Position numbers and translations under genes: made by a program
Part shown: positions 1-6,144 of the stretch, one piece after another
Layout: every line of letters starts with the position of its first letter
Position numbering within the stretch: the stretch's first letter is position 1
Notes under the pieces: generated by a model
What the model was told of the DNA's origin: nothing
Databases searched by the model: none
The model's input: the letters and a program-made list of their open reading frames with translations, nothing else
Assembly: GCA_903925515.1 (NCBI GenBank)
Contig: CAIYFP010000199.1
Location: 1 to 10,610 of the forward strand
Source: an uncultured Verrucomicrobiota bacterium
Lineage (GTDB): Bacteria > Verrucomicrobiota > Verrucomicrobiia > Limisphaerales > UBA9464
Direction: 5' to 3'
Length of the DNA stretch: 10,610 nt

Positions 1-389
<389 letters not shown>

Positions 390-410
390 CCTATCCCGGA
401 TCCCTCCCAA

Positions 411-454
411 GGGCGGGCGCGGGCCTCCAAACCCTCGCCCGCCCCTTTTGTTTT
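411..454 (+). terminator. Intrinsic terminator of the gap transcript
   Basis: A perfect 9-bp stem pairs GGGCGGGCG (411-419) with CGCCCGCCC (436-444). After one mismatch it can extend by three further G-C pairs, leaving a loop of about 8 bases. The interrupted T tract CTTTTGTTTT follows at 445-454. It starts 22 bases after the gap stop codon. This is the best terminator in the window and suggests folA is expressed from its own signal or by read-through. Confidence 0.88.
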
Positions 455-461
455 CCCCGCC

Positions 462-479
462 CCCCGCTCCCCGCCCCCC
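462..479 (+). repeat. C-rich leader motif, copy 1 (upstream of folA)
   Basis: The 18-mer CCCCGCTCCCCGCCCCCC lies 7 bases before the folA ATG. The identical 18-mer directly abuts the start codon of the lipoprotein amidase at 4423-4440. Neither leader contains a purine-rich Shine-Dalgarno sequence. It may be a low-complexity consequence of C-rich composition or a real translation-leader feature. Confidence 0.5.
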
Positions 480-486
480 GTTCCCC

Positions 487-978
487 ATGCCCCCGCCCTC
501 CGCCATCGCCGCCATGGCCCGCAACCGTGTCATCGGCAAGGACAACCGCATCCCATGGCATCTCCCGGGCGACTTCAAATGGTTCAAGCAAACCACCCTC
601 GGCGGCGTCCTCCTCATGGGCAGGCACACCTTCGAGTCCATCGGGCGCCCCCTCCCCGGCCGCGACACCCTCATCCTCACCCGCTCCGGCTTCACTGCCC
701 CCGGCACCCGCTCCTTCCCAAGCCTTCCCGCCATCCAGCACGCCCTCGCCCTCGACACCCGACGCCTCTGGGTCTGCGGCGGGGCCGACATTTACCGCCA
801 GCTCCTGCCCTGCTGCACGGACCTCTACCTGTCCCTCGTCGATGCGGAACCCGAGGGCGACGCATGGTTTCCGCCCTTTGAGGATCGCTTCACGGACCAT
901 GGCGTCGTCCATCAAGACCCGGGATTCGCCGTCCACCACTTCACCCAACCGCACCCCCTCCCATGGCCTTTCCCCTGA
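487..978 (+). CDS. folA: Dihydrofolate reductase
   Basis: Reduces 7,8-dihydrofolate to tetrahydrofolate with NADPH in the cytoplasm, supplying one-carbon carriers for thymidylate, purine and methionine synthesis. The 163 residues match the usual 160-170 for chromosomal DHFR. Visible motifs are AIAAMARNRVIGKDNRIPWHLPGD (residues 6-29), with Asp29 in the place of the catalytic acid. LLMGRHTFESIGRPLPGR is the NADPH-binding region, followed by VCGGADIYRQLLP and LYLSLVDAEPEGDAWFP. I chose ATG 487 because it puts the first beta strand at the normal distance from the N terminus. An upstream TTG at 448 lies inside the T tract of the terminator, and ATG 514 would remove the first strand. There is no Shine-Dalgarno sequence. 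The last 16 bases overlap the start of the C39-like peptidase gene, so the two are probably co-transcribed. Confidence 0.96.
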   Translation: MPPPSAIAAMARNRVIGKDNRIPWHLPGDFKWFKQTTLGGVLLMGRHTFESIGRPLPGRDTLILTRSGFTAPGTRSFPSLPAIQHALALDTRRLWVCGGADIYRQLLPCCTDLYLSLVDAEPEGDAWFPPFEDRFTDHGVVHQDPGFAVHHFTQPHPLPWPFP

Positions 979-2132
979 CTGCCCCGGGACAACCGCGCCG
1001 CTCGCGCCCGCCCGTCGCCCTCGCCCTCCTCGGCCTCGCCCTCCTCGGCCTCGCCCTCCTCGCGCCCGGGTTCTTCCCCGTCGTCGCCCAAGCCCCCCTC
1101 CTCCCCAAGTCCCGCCTGTTCTGGTGGGGCCATCCCAACCAGCTCGAATGGTCCACCAACAAGAACCACGCCCTCGCCACCGCGCCCGTCGCCGTGCCCG
1201 GGTTCCCATGGAAGGAGTCCGTCGTCTCATGGAACATCCCCTCCAACTGGCACGCCACCGTCGAGGCGCGTCCCATCCTCAAGGACACGCCCGGCCCATG
1301 GTACACCCTTGCCCGTTGGTCCTCCGATCCCGCCGTTTTCCCTCGCACCTCCGTGCGTGACCAAGCCGACGCCATCGCCTCCGTCGATACCGACATCCTC
1401 CGCATGCACGACGCCGCCGACGCCATCGAGGTGCGGCTGGTGTTTCCGCGGGACCTGCCGCGGTCGGCCGGCGCCGTCCGGCTGGGCGTCTCCCTGCTCG
1501 CCGCCATGGCCACCGAGCCGCCCGCGCCCGTCGAGACCAACGCGTGGGGACGCCTCATCGACCTCCCCGTCCGTTCCCAGGCCGACTACCCCGAGGGCAT
1601 CCACTCATGGTGCAGCCCCACCAGCCTCACCATGCTCCTCTCCCATTGGGGCAAGGCCCGCAACCTCGCCGACCCCGCGCTCGACGTCCGACCCGTCGCC
1701 GCCGCAGTCCATGACCCCGGCTGGGGCGGCACCGGCAACTGGTCCTTCAACGTCGGCTACGCCGGGCAACATCCCGGCCTCGTCGCCTGCGTCGCGCGCC
1801 TTGGCGGCGTCGGCGACCTCGAACGATGGATCCTTGCCGGCATCCCCGTCGCCGCCTCCGTCTCCTATGCCCAGCTCAAGGGCGCTCCCCTGCCCCACCC
1901 GGGAGACGGCCACCTCGTCGTCGTCTCCGGGTTCACCCCCTCCGGCGACGTGCGGATCCATGACCCCGGCGTCGCACGCGAACGGGTCGTCCGCACGATC
2001 CCGCGGGCCGACTTCGCCCGCGCGTGGGACCATTCCTCCCGCACCACCTACTTGGTCTGGCCCGACTCCATCCCCACGCCCAGGCCCTCATCCGGCCGCT
2101 GGCCCTCGCCCCTCGGCGCATTCAAGGAATGA
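963..2132 (+). CDS. Exported C39-like family cysteine peptidase
   Basis: Predicted papain-fold cysteine peptidase of the C39-like (Peptidase_C39_2) group, acting outside the cytoplasm; the substrate is unknown. The 389-residue product starts with a basic segment (RRSR) and a hydrophobic stretch of repeated LALLG units ending at VVAQA, a likely Sec signal peptide. Residues about 45-190 are a less conserved N-terminal region. The peptidase domain follows: SWCSPTSLTMLLSHWG with candidate nucleophile Cys217, GWGGTGNWSFNVGYAG, IPVAASVSYAQ, DGHLVVVSGF with His317, and VRIHDPG with Asp334. These form a plausible Cys-His-Asp triad. No ABC-transporter domain is attached, unlike bacteriocin-processing C39 peptidases. 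The ATG lies inside the folA 3' end in another frame, suggesting translational coupling. The family is clear, but proteolytic activity is inferred only from the conserved residues. Confidence 0.87.
   Translation: MAFPLTAPGQPRRSRPPVALALLGLALLGLALLAPGFFPVVAQAPLLPKSRLFWWGHPNQLEWSTNKNHALATAPVAVPGFPWKESVVSWNIPSNWHATVEARPILKDTPGPWYTLARWSSDPAVFPRTSVRDQADAIASVDTDILRMHDAADAIEVRLVFPRDLPRSAGAVRLGVSLLAAMATEPPAPVETNAWGRLIDLPVRSQADYPEGIHSWCSPTSLTMLLSHWGKARNLADPALDVRPVAAAVHDPGWGGTGNWSFNVGYAGQHPGLVACVARLGGVGDLERWILAGIPVAASVSYAQLKGAPLPHPGDGHLVVVSGFTPSGDVRIHDPGVARERVVRTIPRADFARAWDHSSRTTYLVWPDSIPTPRPSSGRWPSPLGAFKE
1020..1064 (+). repeat. Three tandem 15-bp repeats in the signal-peptide coding region
   Basis: CTCGCCCTCCTCGGC occurs at 1020-1034 and 1035-1049, then with two changed bases (final GGC to GCG) at 1050-1064. 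It encodes LALLG-LALLG-LALLA, the hydrophobic core of the C39-like peptidase signal peptide. A gain or loss of one unit would keep the frame and change the core by five residues. Confidence 0.85.
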
Positions 2133-2154
2133 TGCCACGCGAAAACCCGGGCCG

Positions 2155-2178
2155 CCCCCGTCGTTGGACAACCGGGGG
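2155..2178 (+). repeat. Imperfect inverted repeat between the C39-like peptidase and response-regulator genes
   Basis: The outer arms CCCCCG (2155-2160) and CGGGGG (2173-2178) pair, and the inner GTTG (2163-2166) and CAAC (2169-2172) pair around GA. Two bases (TC) bulge on the left arm. It lies 23 bases after one stop codon and 20 bases before the next start. There is no T tract, so it could be a weak terminator, an operator for the regulator gene, or chance. Confidence 0.4.
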
Positions 2179-2198
2179 TTCGGGGGCACTGTCCGCCC

Positions 2199-2975
2199 AT
2201 GTCGGCCCTGCGCGCCCTCCTCGTGGATGACGAACCGCTCGCACGCGAACGGCTCAGGGGCTTCCTCGCCCGCGAACCCGGCGTGTCCGTCGTCGGCGAA
2301 TGCCAGAATGGCGACGAGGCCCTCGCCGCCGTCCATGCCCATCGCCCCGACGTCCTCTTCCTCGACGTCCAGATGCCGGGCATGAACGGGTTCGAGGTCC
2401 TCCGCCGCCTCGACGCCAGCGCCCCGGCGGCCGTCATCTTCACCACCGCCCATGACCAGTACGCCGTGAAGGCATTCGAGGTCCACGCCGTGGACTACCT
2501 CCTCAAGCCTTTCGACCGCGAACGACTCCGCGCCGCCCTCGCCCGGACCCGCGCACGCTCCGCCGCCACGCGCCCCGAGGACCTCAAGGCCAAGCTCGCG
2601 GCCATGCTCGAGGACATGCGCTCCGGCGCCCGCGAACCCGAGCGCATCCCCGTCAAGACCAATGGCAAGATCAGCTTCGTCCGCATCCCCGACATCGACT
2701 GGATCGCCAGCGCCGACAACTACGTCGAGCTCCACGTCGGTTCCCATGGCCACCTGATCCGCGAGACCATGGCCTCCATCAGCACTCGCTTGCCCAAGGA
2801 GCACTTCGTGCGCATCAGCCGCACCGCCATCGTCAACGTTTCCCGCGTCAAGGAACTGTCGCCCCTCTTCCATGGCGAGTACTCCGTAGCCCTCACCACC
2901 GGCGTGCGCGTCACCCTTTCCCGCAGCTACCGCGACCAACTCCCCCGCCTCGGCGTCGGCCGTCCCGGCAGCTAA
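2199..2975 (+). CDS. LytTR-family DNA-binding response regulator (AlgR/LytR type)
   Basis: Two-component transcription regulator of 258 residues, cytoplasmic. The receiver domain covers about residues 3-120. It shows the acidic pair Asp10/Asp11 in LLVDDEP, the phospho-acceptor Asp56 in LFLDVQMPGMNG, Thr83 in IFTTAHDQYA and Lys103 in DYLLKPFD. A charged linker leads to a LytTR DNA-binding domain at about 150-252, with IPVKTNGKISFVRIPDIDWIASADNYVELH and FVRISRTAIVNVSRVKEL. Regulators of this class usually pair with a LytS/YehU-type membrane histidine kinase, but none is encoded beside it here. Downstream lie two exported hydrolase genes on the same strand. Control of them by this regulator is possible by position only. 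ATG 2199 fits the expected N terminus; no clear Shine-Dalgarno sequence precedes it. Confidence 0.95.
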   Translation: MSALRALLVDDEPLARERLRGFLAREPGVSVVGECQNGDEALAAVHAHRPDVLFLDVQMPGMNGFEVLRRLDASAPAAVIFTTAHDQYAVKAFEVHAVDYLLKPFDRERLRAALARTRARSAATRPEDLKAKLAAMLEDMRSGAREPERIPVKTNGKISFVRIPDIDWIASADNYVELHVGSHGHLIRETMASISTRLPKEHFVRISRTAIVNVSRVKELSPLFHGEYSVALTTGVRVTLSRSYRDQLPRLGVGRPGS

Positions 2976-3064
2976 ACCCGCCTCTCCCCCCCCGGAGCCC
3001 CTGTCGCCGGCCCGTCCCCATCCCGACGCTTGATTCTTCAACGCGTTCCCCCCGGGATGAATCC

Positions 3065-4417
3065 ATGCTCCTCGCCGCATCCTGTCGCCTCGTCCTCGCC
3101 CTGACGCTGTCCACCCTCTCCACGTGCGCCCAGCTCTCCTTCGCCCCCTTTGACTCCGACGCCACCCCCTCCGCCGGCTCCGCCCTCGCCTATGACCCCA
3201 TGACGGCGGCCGGCGACCTCACCCTCCGCTGCCGCGGCGTCGTCCTCCATGGCTCCGGCCAGCCCATCGTCCTCGCCGCCATCGACTGGATCGGCGTCGC
3301 CAATGAGTCCCACGATGCCTTCCGCGACCTCCTCGCCGCCGCCGCCGGCACCTCCCGATCCCGCGTCGCCATCCATGCCCTCCACCAGCATGACGCCCCC
3401 GTCGCCGACTCCACCTCCGAGCATGTCCTCAGGTCCCGCGGCCTCGCCCCCGGGTGCTTCGACTCCGCCATCGTCCTCCCCGCCATGCTCCGCGCGTCCA
3501 ACGCCGTCGCGCGCGCCTCCACCCTCCTCGTCCCCCTCACCCACGTCGGCTGGGGCGAGGCCGAGGTCTCCATGGTGGCCTCCAACCGCCGCGTCCCCGG
3601 CACCAACGGCGCCGTCCGCGCCGTCCGCTACACCGCCACCCCGGACCCCCTTCTCCGCGCCGCCCCGGAGGGCCTCATCGACCCCCTCGTCGTCGTCGTC
3701 GGCCTCTGGAGCCATGACAAGCCCCTCGCCGTGCTCTCCTACTACGCAACCCATCCCCAAAGCTACTACCGCACCGGCATCGCCAACCCCGACTTCCCCG
3801 GCATTGCACGCTTCCTCCGCGACCAAGCCCTCCCCGGAACCCTTCACGTCCACTTCAACGGCGCCGGCGGCAACATCGGCGCCGGCAAGTACAATGACGG
3901 CAACCCCACCAACCGCCCCGTCCTCGCGCGCCGCCTCGCCCACGGCATGGAACGGGCATGGAACTCCATTCGCAAAACCCCCGTTTCACCCGCCGACGTC
4001 TCATGGTCCTCCGAGGCCGTCCAGCTCCCGCTCGCCACCCACCTCAACCCCGACGAGCTCGCAGCCTCCCTCCGCCGGCCATCCCCGGCCCTTTACGTCC
4101 AGGCCGCCCAGCTCGCCTTTGTCCAACGCCGCCAGCAACAGGCCCCCACCGACATCTCCTGCCTCCGCCTTGGCGACATCCGCATCCTCCATCTCCCGGG
4201 CGAGCTGTTCGTCGAGTACCAGCTCGCCGCACGCCTCATGCGACCCGACCTTCGCGTCGCCATGGCCGCCTATGGCGACTACGGCCCCCAATACATCGGA
4301 ACCGAAAAGGCCTACTCCCTCGGCGGCTACGAGACCGAGCCCCGCTCCTCCGGCGTCGCGCCCTCCGTCCAACGCACCCTCTTCCCCGCCCTCCAACGCC
4401 TCCTCTCCCAACCCTAG
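3065..4417 (+). CDS. Exported neutral/alkaline ceramidase-like hydrolase (N-terminal domain only)
   Basis: The 450-residue product has an N-terminal signal peptide (hydrophobic core, likely cleavage near TCAQ) and the core of the neutral/alkaline non-lysosomal ceramidase family. In characterised members this zinc amidase hydrolyses the ceramide amide bond. Putative metal and catalytic positions are present: IHALHQHD (His107, His109), YYATHPQSYY (His230), LPGELFVEYQ (Glu380), and YGDYGPQYIGTEKAYSLGGYE (Tyr403 or Tyr406). These line up in order with the two histidines, glutamate and tyrosine of the known enzyme zinc site, by my reading from memory. Characterised ceramidases are much longer and carry a C-terminal domain that is absent here, so the true substrate is open. 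GGGA lies 8 bases before ATG 3065 and may serve as a Shine-Dalgarno sequence. Only 23 bases separate it from the amidase gene, so the two probably form an operon. Confidence 0.8.
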   Translation: MLLAASCRLVLALTLSTLSTCAQLSFAPFDSDATPSAGSALAYDPMTAAGDLTLRCRGVVLHGSGQPIVLAAIDWIGVANESHDAFRDLLAAAAGTSRSRVAIHALHQHDAPVADSTSEHVLRSRGLAPGCFDSAIVLPAMLRASNAVARASTLLVPLTHVGWGEAEVSMVASNRRVPGTNGAVRAVRYTATPDPLLRAAPEGLIDPLVVVVGLWSHDKPLAVLSYYATHPQSYYRTGIANPDFPGIARFLRDQALPGTLHVHFNGAGGNIGAGKYNDGNPTNRPVLARRLAHGMERAWNSIRKTPVSPADVSWSSEAVQLPLATHLNPDELAASLRRPSPALYVQAAQLAFVQRRQQQAPTDISCLRLGDIRILHLPGELFVEYQLAARLMRPDLRVAMAAYGDYGPQYIGTEKAYSLGGYETEPRSSGVAPSVQRTLFPALQRLLSQP

Positions 4418-4422
4418 CCCCT

Positions 4423-4440
4423 CCCCGCTCCCCGCCCCCC
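4423..4440 (+). repeat. C-rich leader motif, copy 2 (abuts the amidase start codon)
   Basis: The 18-mer CCCCGCTCCCCGCCCCCC, identical to 462-479, ends exactly at the base before ATG 4441. There is no purine-rich ribosome-binding sequence in the 23-base gap after the ceramidase-like gene. Translation here is therefore either coupled to the upstream gene or independent of a Shine-Dalgarno sequence. Confidence 0.5.
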
Positions 4441-5433
4441 ATGCGCACCCTCCTCCTCCTGCTCCTCGCCCTCGCCGCATCTGGCTGCGTTGCCCGCCGC
4501 CTCCCGCCCGGCAAACCCCTCGCCCGTTCCGGCGACGAGATCATCGCCTGCGGCCAGCTTTTCCACACCGGCACCCGCGTCGTCACATGGTTGGACCCCG
4601 GCGGCTACGACGCCTACCGCGTCGAACGACGGTTCTCCCCCTTCGAGAAGTCCGACTGGGACTCCACCCGCGCCGAAAGCAAGGGGCCCGAGACCCCGAA
4701 CCGCTACGGGCTCCGCCGCGACGGTCTCGACTCCGCCATGCGCGAACGCGTCCGCGGCGGCGGCTGGCAGCTCGCCGAGCTCCGCGAACGCGTGGACCAG
4801 TTCGTCATCCACTTCGACGCCACCGGCACCAGCCGGCGCTGCTTCGAGGTCCTCCACGACCTCCGCGGCCTCTCCGTCCACTTCATGCTCGATGTCGATG
4901 GAACCATCTACCAGACGCTCGACCTCAAGGAACGCGCATGGCACGCCACCACCTCCAACAGCCGCAGCGTCGGCGTCGAGGTCGCCCACCCCGGCGCACA
5001 CCCCGTCCCCAACCGCCACGTCCTTGACCCATGGTACTCCAAGGACGACAAGGGCGTCCGCCTCGTCTTCCCCGACTGGATCGGCAACCCCGGCATCGCC
5101 ACCCCCGGCTTCGTCGGACGCCCCGCACGGCCAGACCCCATCCTTGGCAAGATCCAGGGCAACGACCTCATCCAATACGATTTCACCCCCGAGCAATACG
5201 AGGCCCTCGCCCGGCTCACCGCCGCACTCCATGCCGTCCTCCCAAGGATCCAGCTCGACGCCCCCCGCGGCCCCGACGGCAAGGTCACCTCCGACGCCCT
5301 CCCGGCCGCCCGTCTCGAAGCCCACTCCGGCCTCCTCGGCCATTACCATGTCCAGCCCAACAAGGTGGACCCCGGCCCCGCCTTCGACTGGGAACGCGTC
5401 CTCCGCCATGCCCGCAAGCTCGCCCGCCCCTGA
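4441..5433 (+). CDS. Lipoprotein N-acetylmuramoyl-L-alanine amidase (Amidase_2/PGRP fold)
   Basis: Predicted zinc amidase of 330 residues that cleaves the bond between N-acetylmuramic acid and L-alanine in peptidoglycan or its fragments. MRTLLLLLLALAASGC is a lipoprotein signal with lipobox ASGC, so it should be anchored to a membrane by Cys16. After a family-specific stretch of about 100 residues, the Amidase_2 domain begins with QFVIHFDATG (His124, first zinc ligand). It continues through VHFMLDVDGTIYQTLD and AWHATTSNSRSVGVEV. It closes with LGHYHVQPNKVDPGPAFDW, where His301 and Asp310 fit the other two ligands. ATG 4441 was chosen because the lipoprotein signal begins there, although the frame stays open far upstream. 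Likely roles are wall turnover or muropeptide recycling at the envelope. The family is secure; the precise substrate is not. Confidence 0.92.
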   Translation: MRTLLLLLLALAASGCVARRLPPGKPLARSGDEIIACGQLFHTGTRVVTWLDPGGYDAYRVERRFSPFEKSDWDSTRAESKGPETPNRYGLRRDGLDSAMRERVRGGGWQLAELRERVDQFVIHFDATGTSRRCFEVLHDLRGLSVHFMLDVDGTIYQTLDLKERAWHATTSNSRSVGVEVAHPGAHPVPNRHVLDPWYSKDDKGVRLVFPDWIGNPGIATPGFVGRPARPDPILGKIQGNDLIQYDFTPEQYEALARLTAALHAVLPRIQLDAPRGPDGKVTSDALPAARLEAHSGLLGHYHVQPNKVDPGPAFDWERVLRHARKLARP

Positions 5434-5450
5434 AGCCCGCGCGAACGGGT

Positions 5451-5481
5451 GGGTTCACGGGAACCCGGGGCGTTGTCCCGG
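5451..5481 (+). terminator. Candidate terminator hairpins after the amidase gene
   Basis: A perfect stem GGGTTC (5451-5456) / GAACCC (5461-5466) with loop ACGG starts 18 bases after the amidase stop. A second, partly overlapping stem CCGGG (5465-5469) / CCCGG (5477-5481) follows. There is no T tract. The position fits transcription termination, but the evidence is structural only. Confidence 0.4.
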
Positions 5482-5702
5482 TCCGGCTTGAGGCTGCCCC
5501 TTGGGGACGCCCAGCTGCCAGACCCATGGCTGCGTGCGCCATGCCTTCCCCGGGGACCCCGGGCCCCCGCAAGGACCCGGTGCCACCCGCCCACCCTCAT
5601 CCCCGCGCAAGCCGCCTTTCGGTGCCCGGTTCCGAACCCGCGAGGCCGGAAAATCCTCACGCCATGTTCCATGCCAAGGCAGGGCTGGGCTGGGTCATGG
5701 GG

Positions 5703-5744
5703 CCCGTGAACTCCGGCCGGTCCCCCGGCCCGCGAGTTCATGGG
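5703..5744. repeat. Strong 42-base two-part hairpin
   Basis: The outer arms CCCGTGAACTC (5703-5713) and GAGTTCATGGG (5734-5744) pair with one G-T position. The inner arms GGCCGG (5715-5720) and CCGGCC (5725-5730) pair perfectly around TCCC. A one-base versus three-base internal bulge separates the two parts. An 8-bp direct repeat, TCATGGGG, borders it at 5695-5702 and 5738-5745. It lies mid-spacer, far from either stop codon, so it is not an obvious terminator. It could be a palindromic repeat element or a structured RNA. Confidence 0.7.
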
Positions 5745-5909
5745 GTGCCATGCCGCATCGCTTCAGGATCCTGCCGCCCCGGGAGCCACGGGAAGGGGCG
5801 TGGGCAAGGAGACGCCAAGGCGCCGGGAACTCAGGCTCCTTGCGGCCAATGCCGCGCTCCCTGCCCGTCGGCCCCGATCGCAAGCCAGCATGCGGCCCGC
5901 CTCGGCTGA

Positions 5910-5927
5910 CCCGGTCGTGGAACCGGG
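5910..5927. repeat. Inverted repeat with 6-bp arms beside the 19-mer repeat
   Basis: CCCGGT (5910-5915) and ACCGGG (5922-5927) pair perfectly around CGTGGA. It ends 2 bases before the recurring 19-mer that starts at 5930. Its role is unknown. Confidence 0.5.
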
Positions 5928-5929
5928 CA

Positions 5930-5948
5930 TTCCCAAATCCACGCGCAA
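5930..5948 (+). repeat. Dispersed 19-bp repeat, copy 1
   Basis: TTCCCAAATCCACGCGCAA is identical to 10398-10416. Here the flanking arms are degenerate: only GGG-CATT-CCC (5925-5934) and CGCA-ACGAGG-TGCG (5944-5957) can pair. At copy 2 both flanking stems are perfect. This copy looks like a decayed version of a paired-hairpin element. Confidence 0.7.
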
Positions 5949-6079
5949 CGAGGTGCGACGCCCTCGATCCCCAGCTGGTGCTTGGCGGCAGGCTGCGTGC
6001 CAACACGGGGCCGTTGCGGATGGGCATGATCCCCGGCTTGAGCGCCCACGCCCCTCGTTCATGGCGCGCGGATCAGGGG

Positions 6080-6105
6080 GATTCCCGGATGCTTGCGCGG
6101 GAATC
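6080..6105 (-). terminator. Candidate terminator hairpin after the DUF1501 gene
   Basis: GATTCCCG (6080-6087) and CGGGAATC (6098-6105) form perfect 8-bp arms around a 10-base loop. The hairpin lies 39 bases beyond the stop codon of the minus-strand DUF1501 gene. No T tract follows in the minus-strand direction, so it may be a factor-assisted terminator, an mRNA 3' stabiliser or a repeat element. Confidence 0.45.
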
Positions 6106-6144
6106 TGGGCGCCGCGAGCCCCGGGGAATCCAGGACGTCCCGCC

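Larger units (their letters stand above)
5434..6144. other. Convergent intergenic spacer, no credible gene, rich in inverted repeats
   Basis: This stretch separates the plus-strand amidase gene from the minus-strand DUF1501 gene. Open frames exist on both strands, but their translations are low-complexity Pro/Arg/Gly/Ala sequences with no recognisable domain, as expected by chance at this G+C. The base composition loses the strong C-ending third-position pattern of the neighbouring plus-strand genes. It contains several inverted repeats: 5451-5466, 5465-5481, 5703-5744, 5764-5773 (the palindrome CAGGATCCTG), 5910-5927 and 6080-6105. It also holds the first copy of a 19-mer repeated near the right end. 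A small RNA or degraded gene cannot be excluded. Confidence 0.7.

Noticed and set aside
448..486. Upstream TTG start for dihydrofolate reductase
   Set aside because: It lies in the T tract of the gap terminator and would add a proline-rich stretch absent from the family. ATG 487 gives a normal N terminus.
3038..3943. 301-codon minus-strand open frame opposite the ceramidase-like gene
   Set aside because: The Gly/Ala/Glu-rich translation has no recognisable motif, as expected from the complement of GC-rich coding DNA. The plus-strand gene has clear family motifs.
3249..5027. 592-codon plus-strand open frame overlapping the ceramidase-like and amidase genes
   Set aside because: The translation is low-complexity Ser/Pro/Ala/Arg with no domain. 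It is the out-of-frame reading of two well-supported genes in C-rich DNA.
5620..5640. Possible tRNA T-arm (GGTTCCGAACC)
   Set aside because: It is a short palindrome only; no acceptor, D or anticodon arms could be placed around it.
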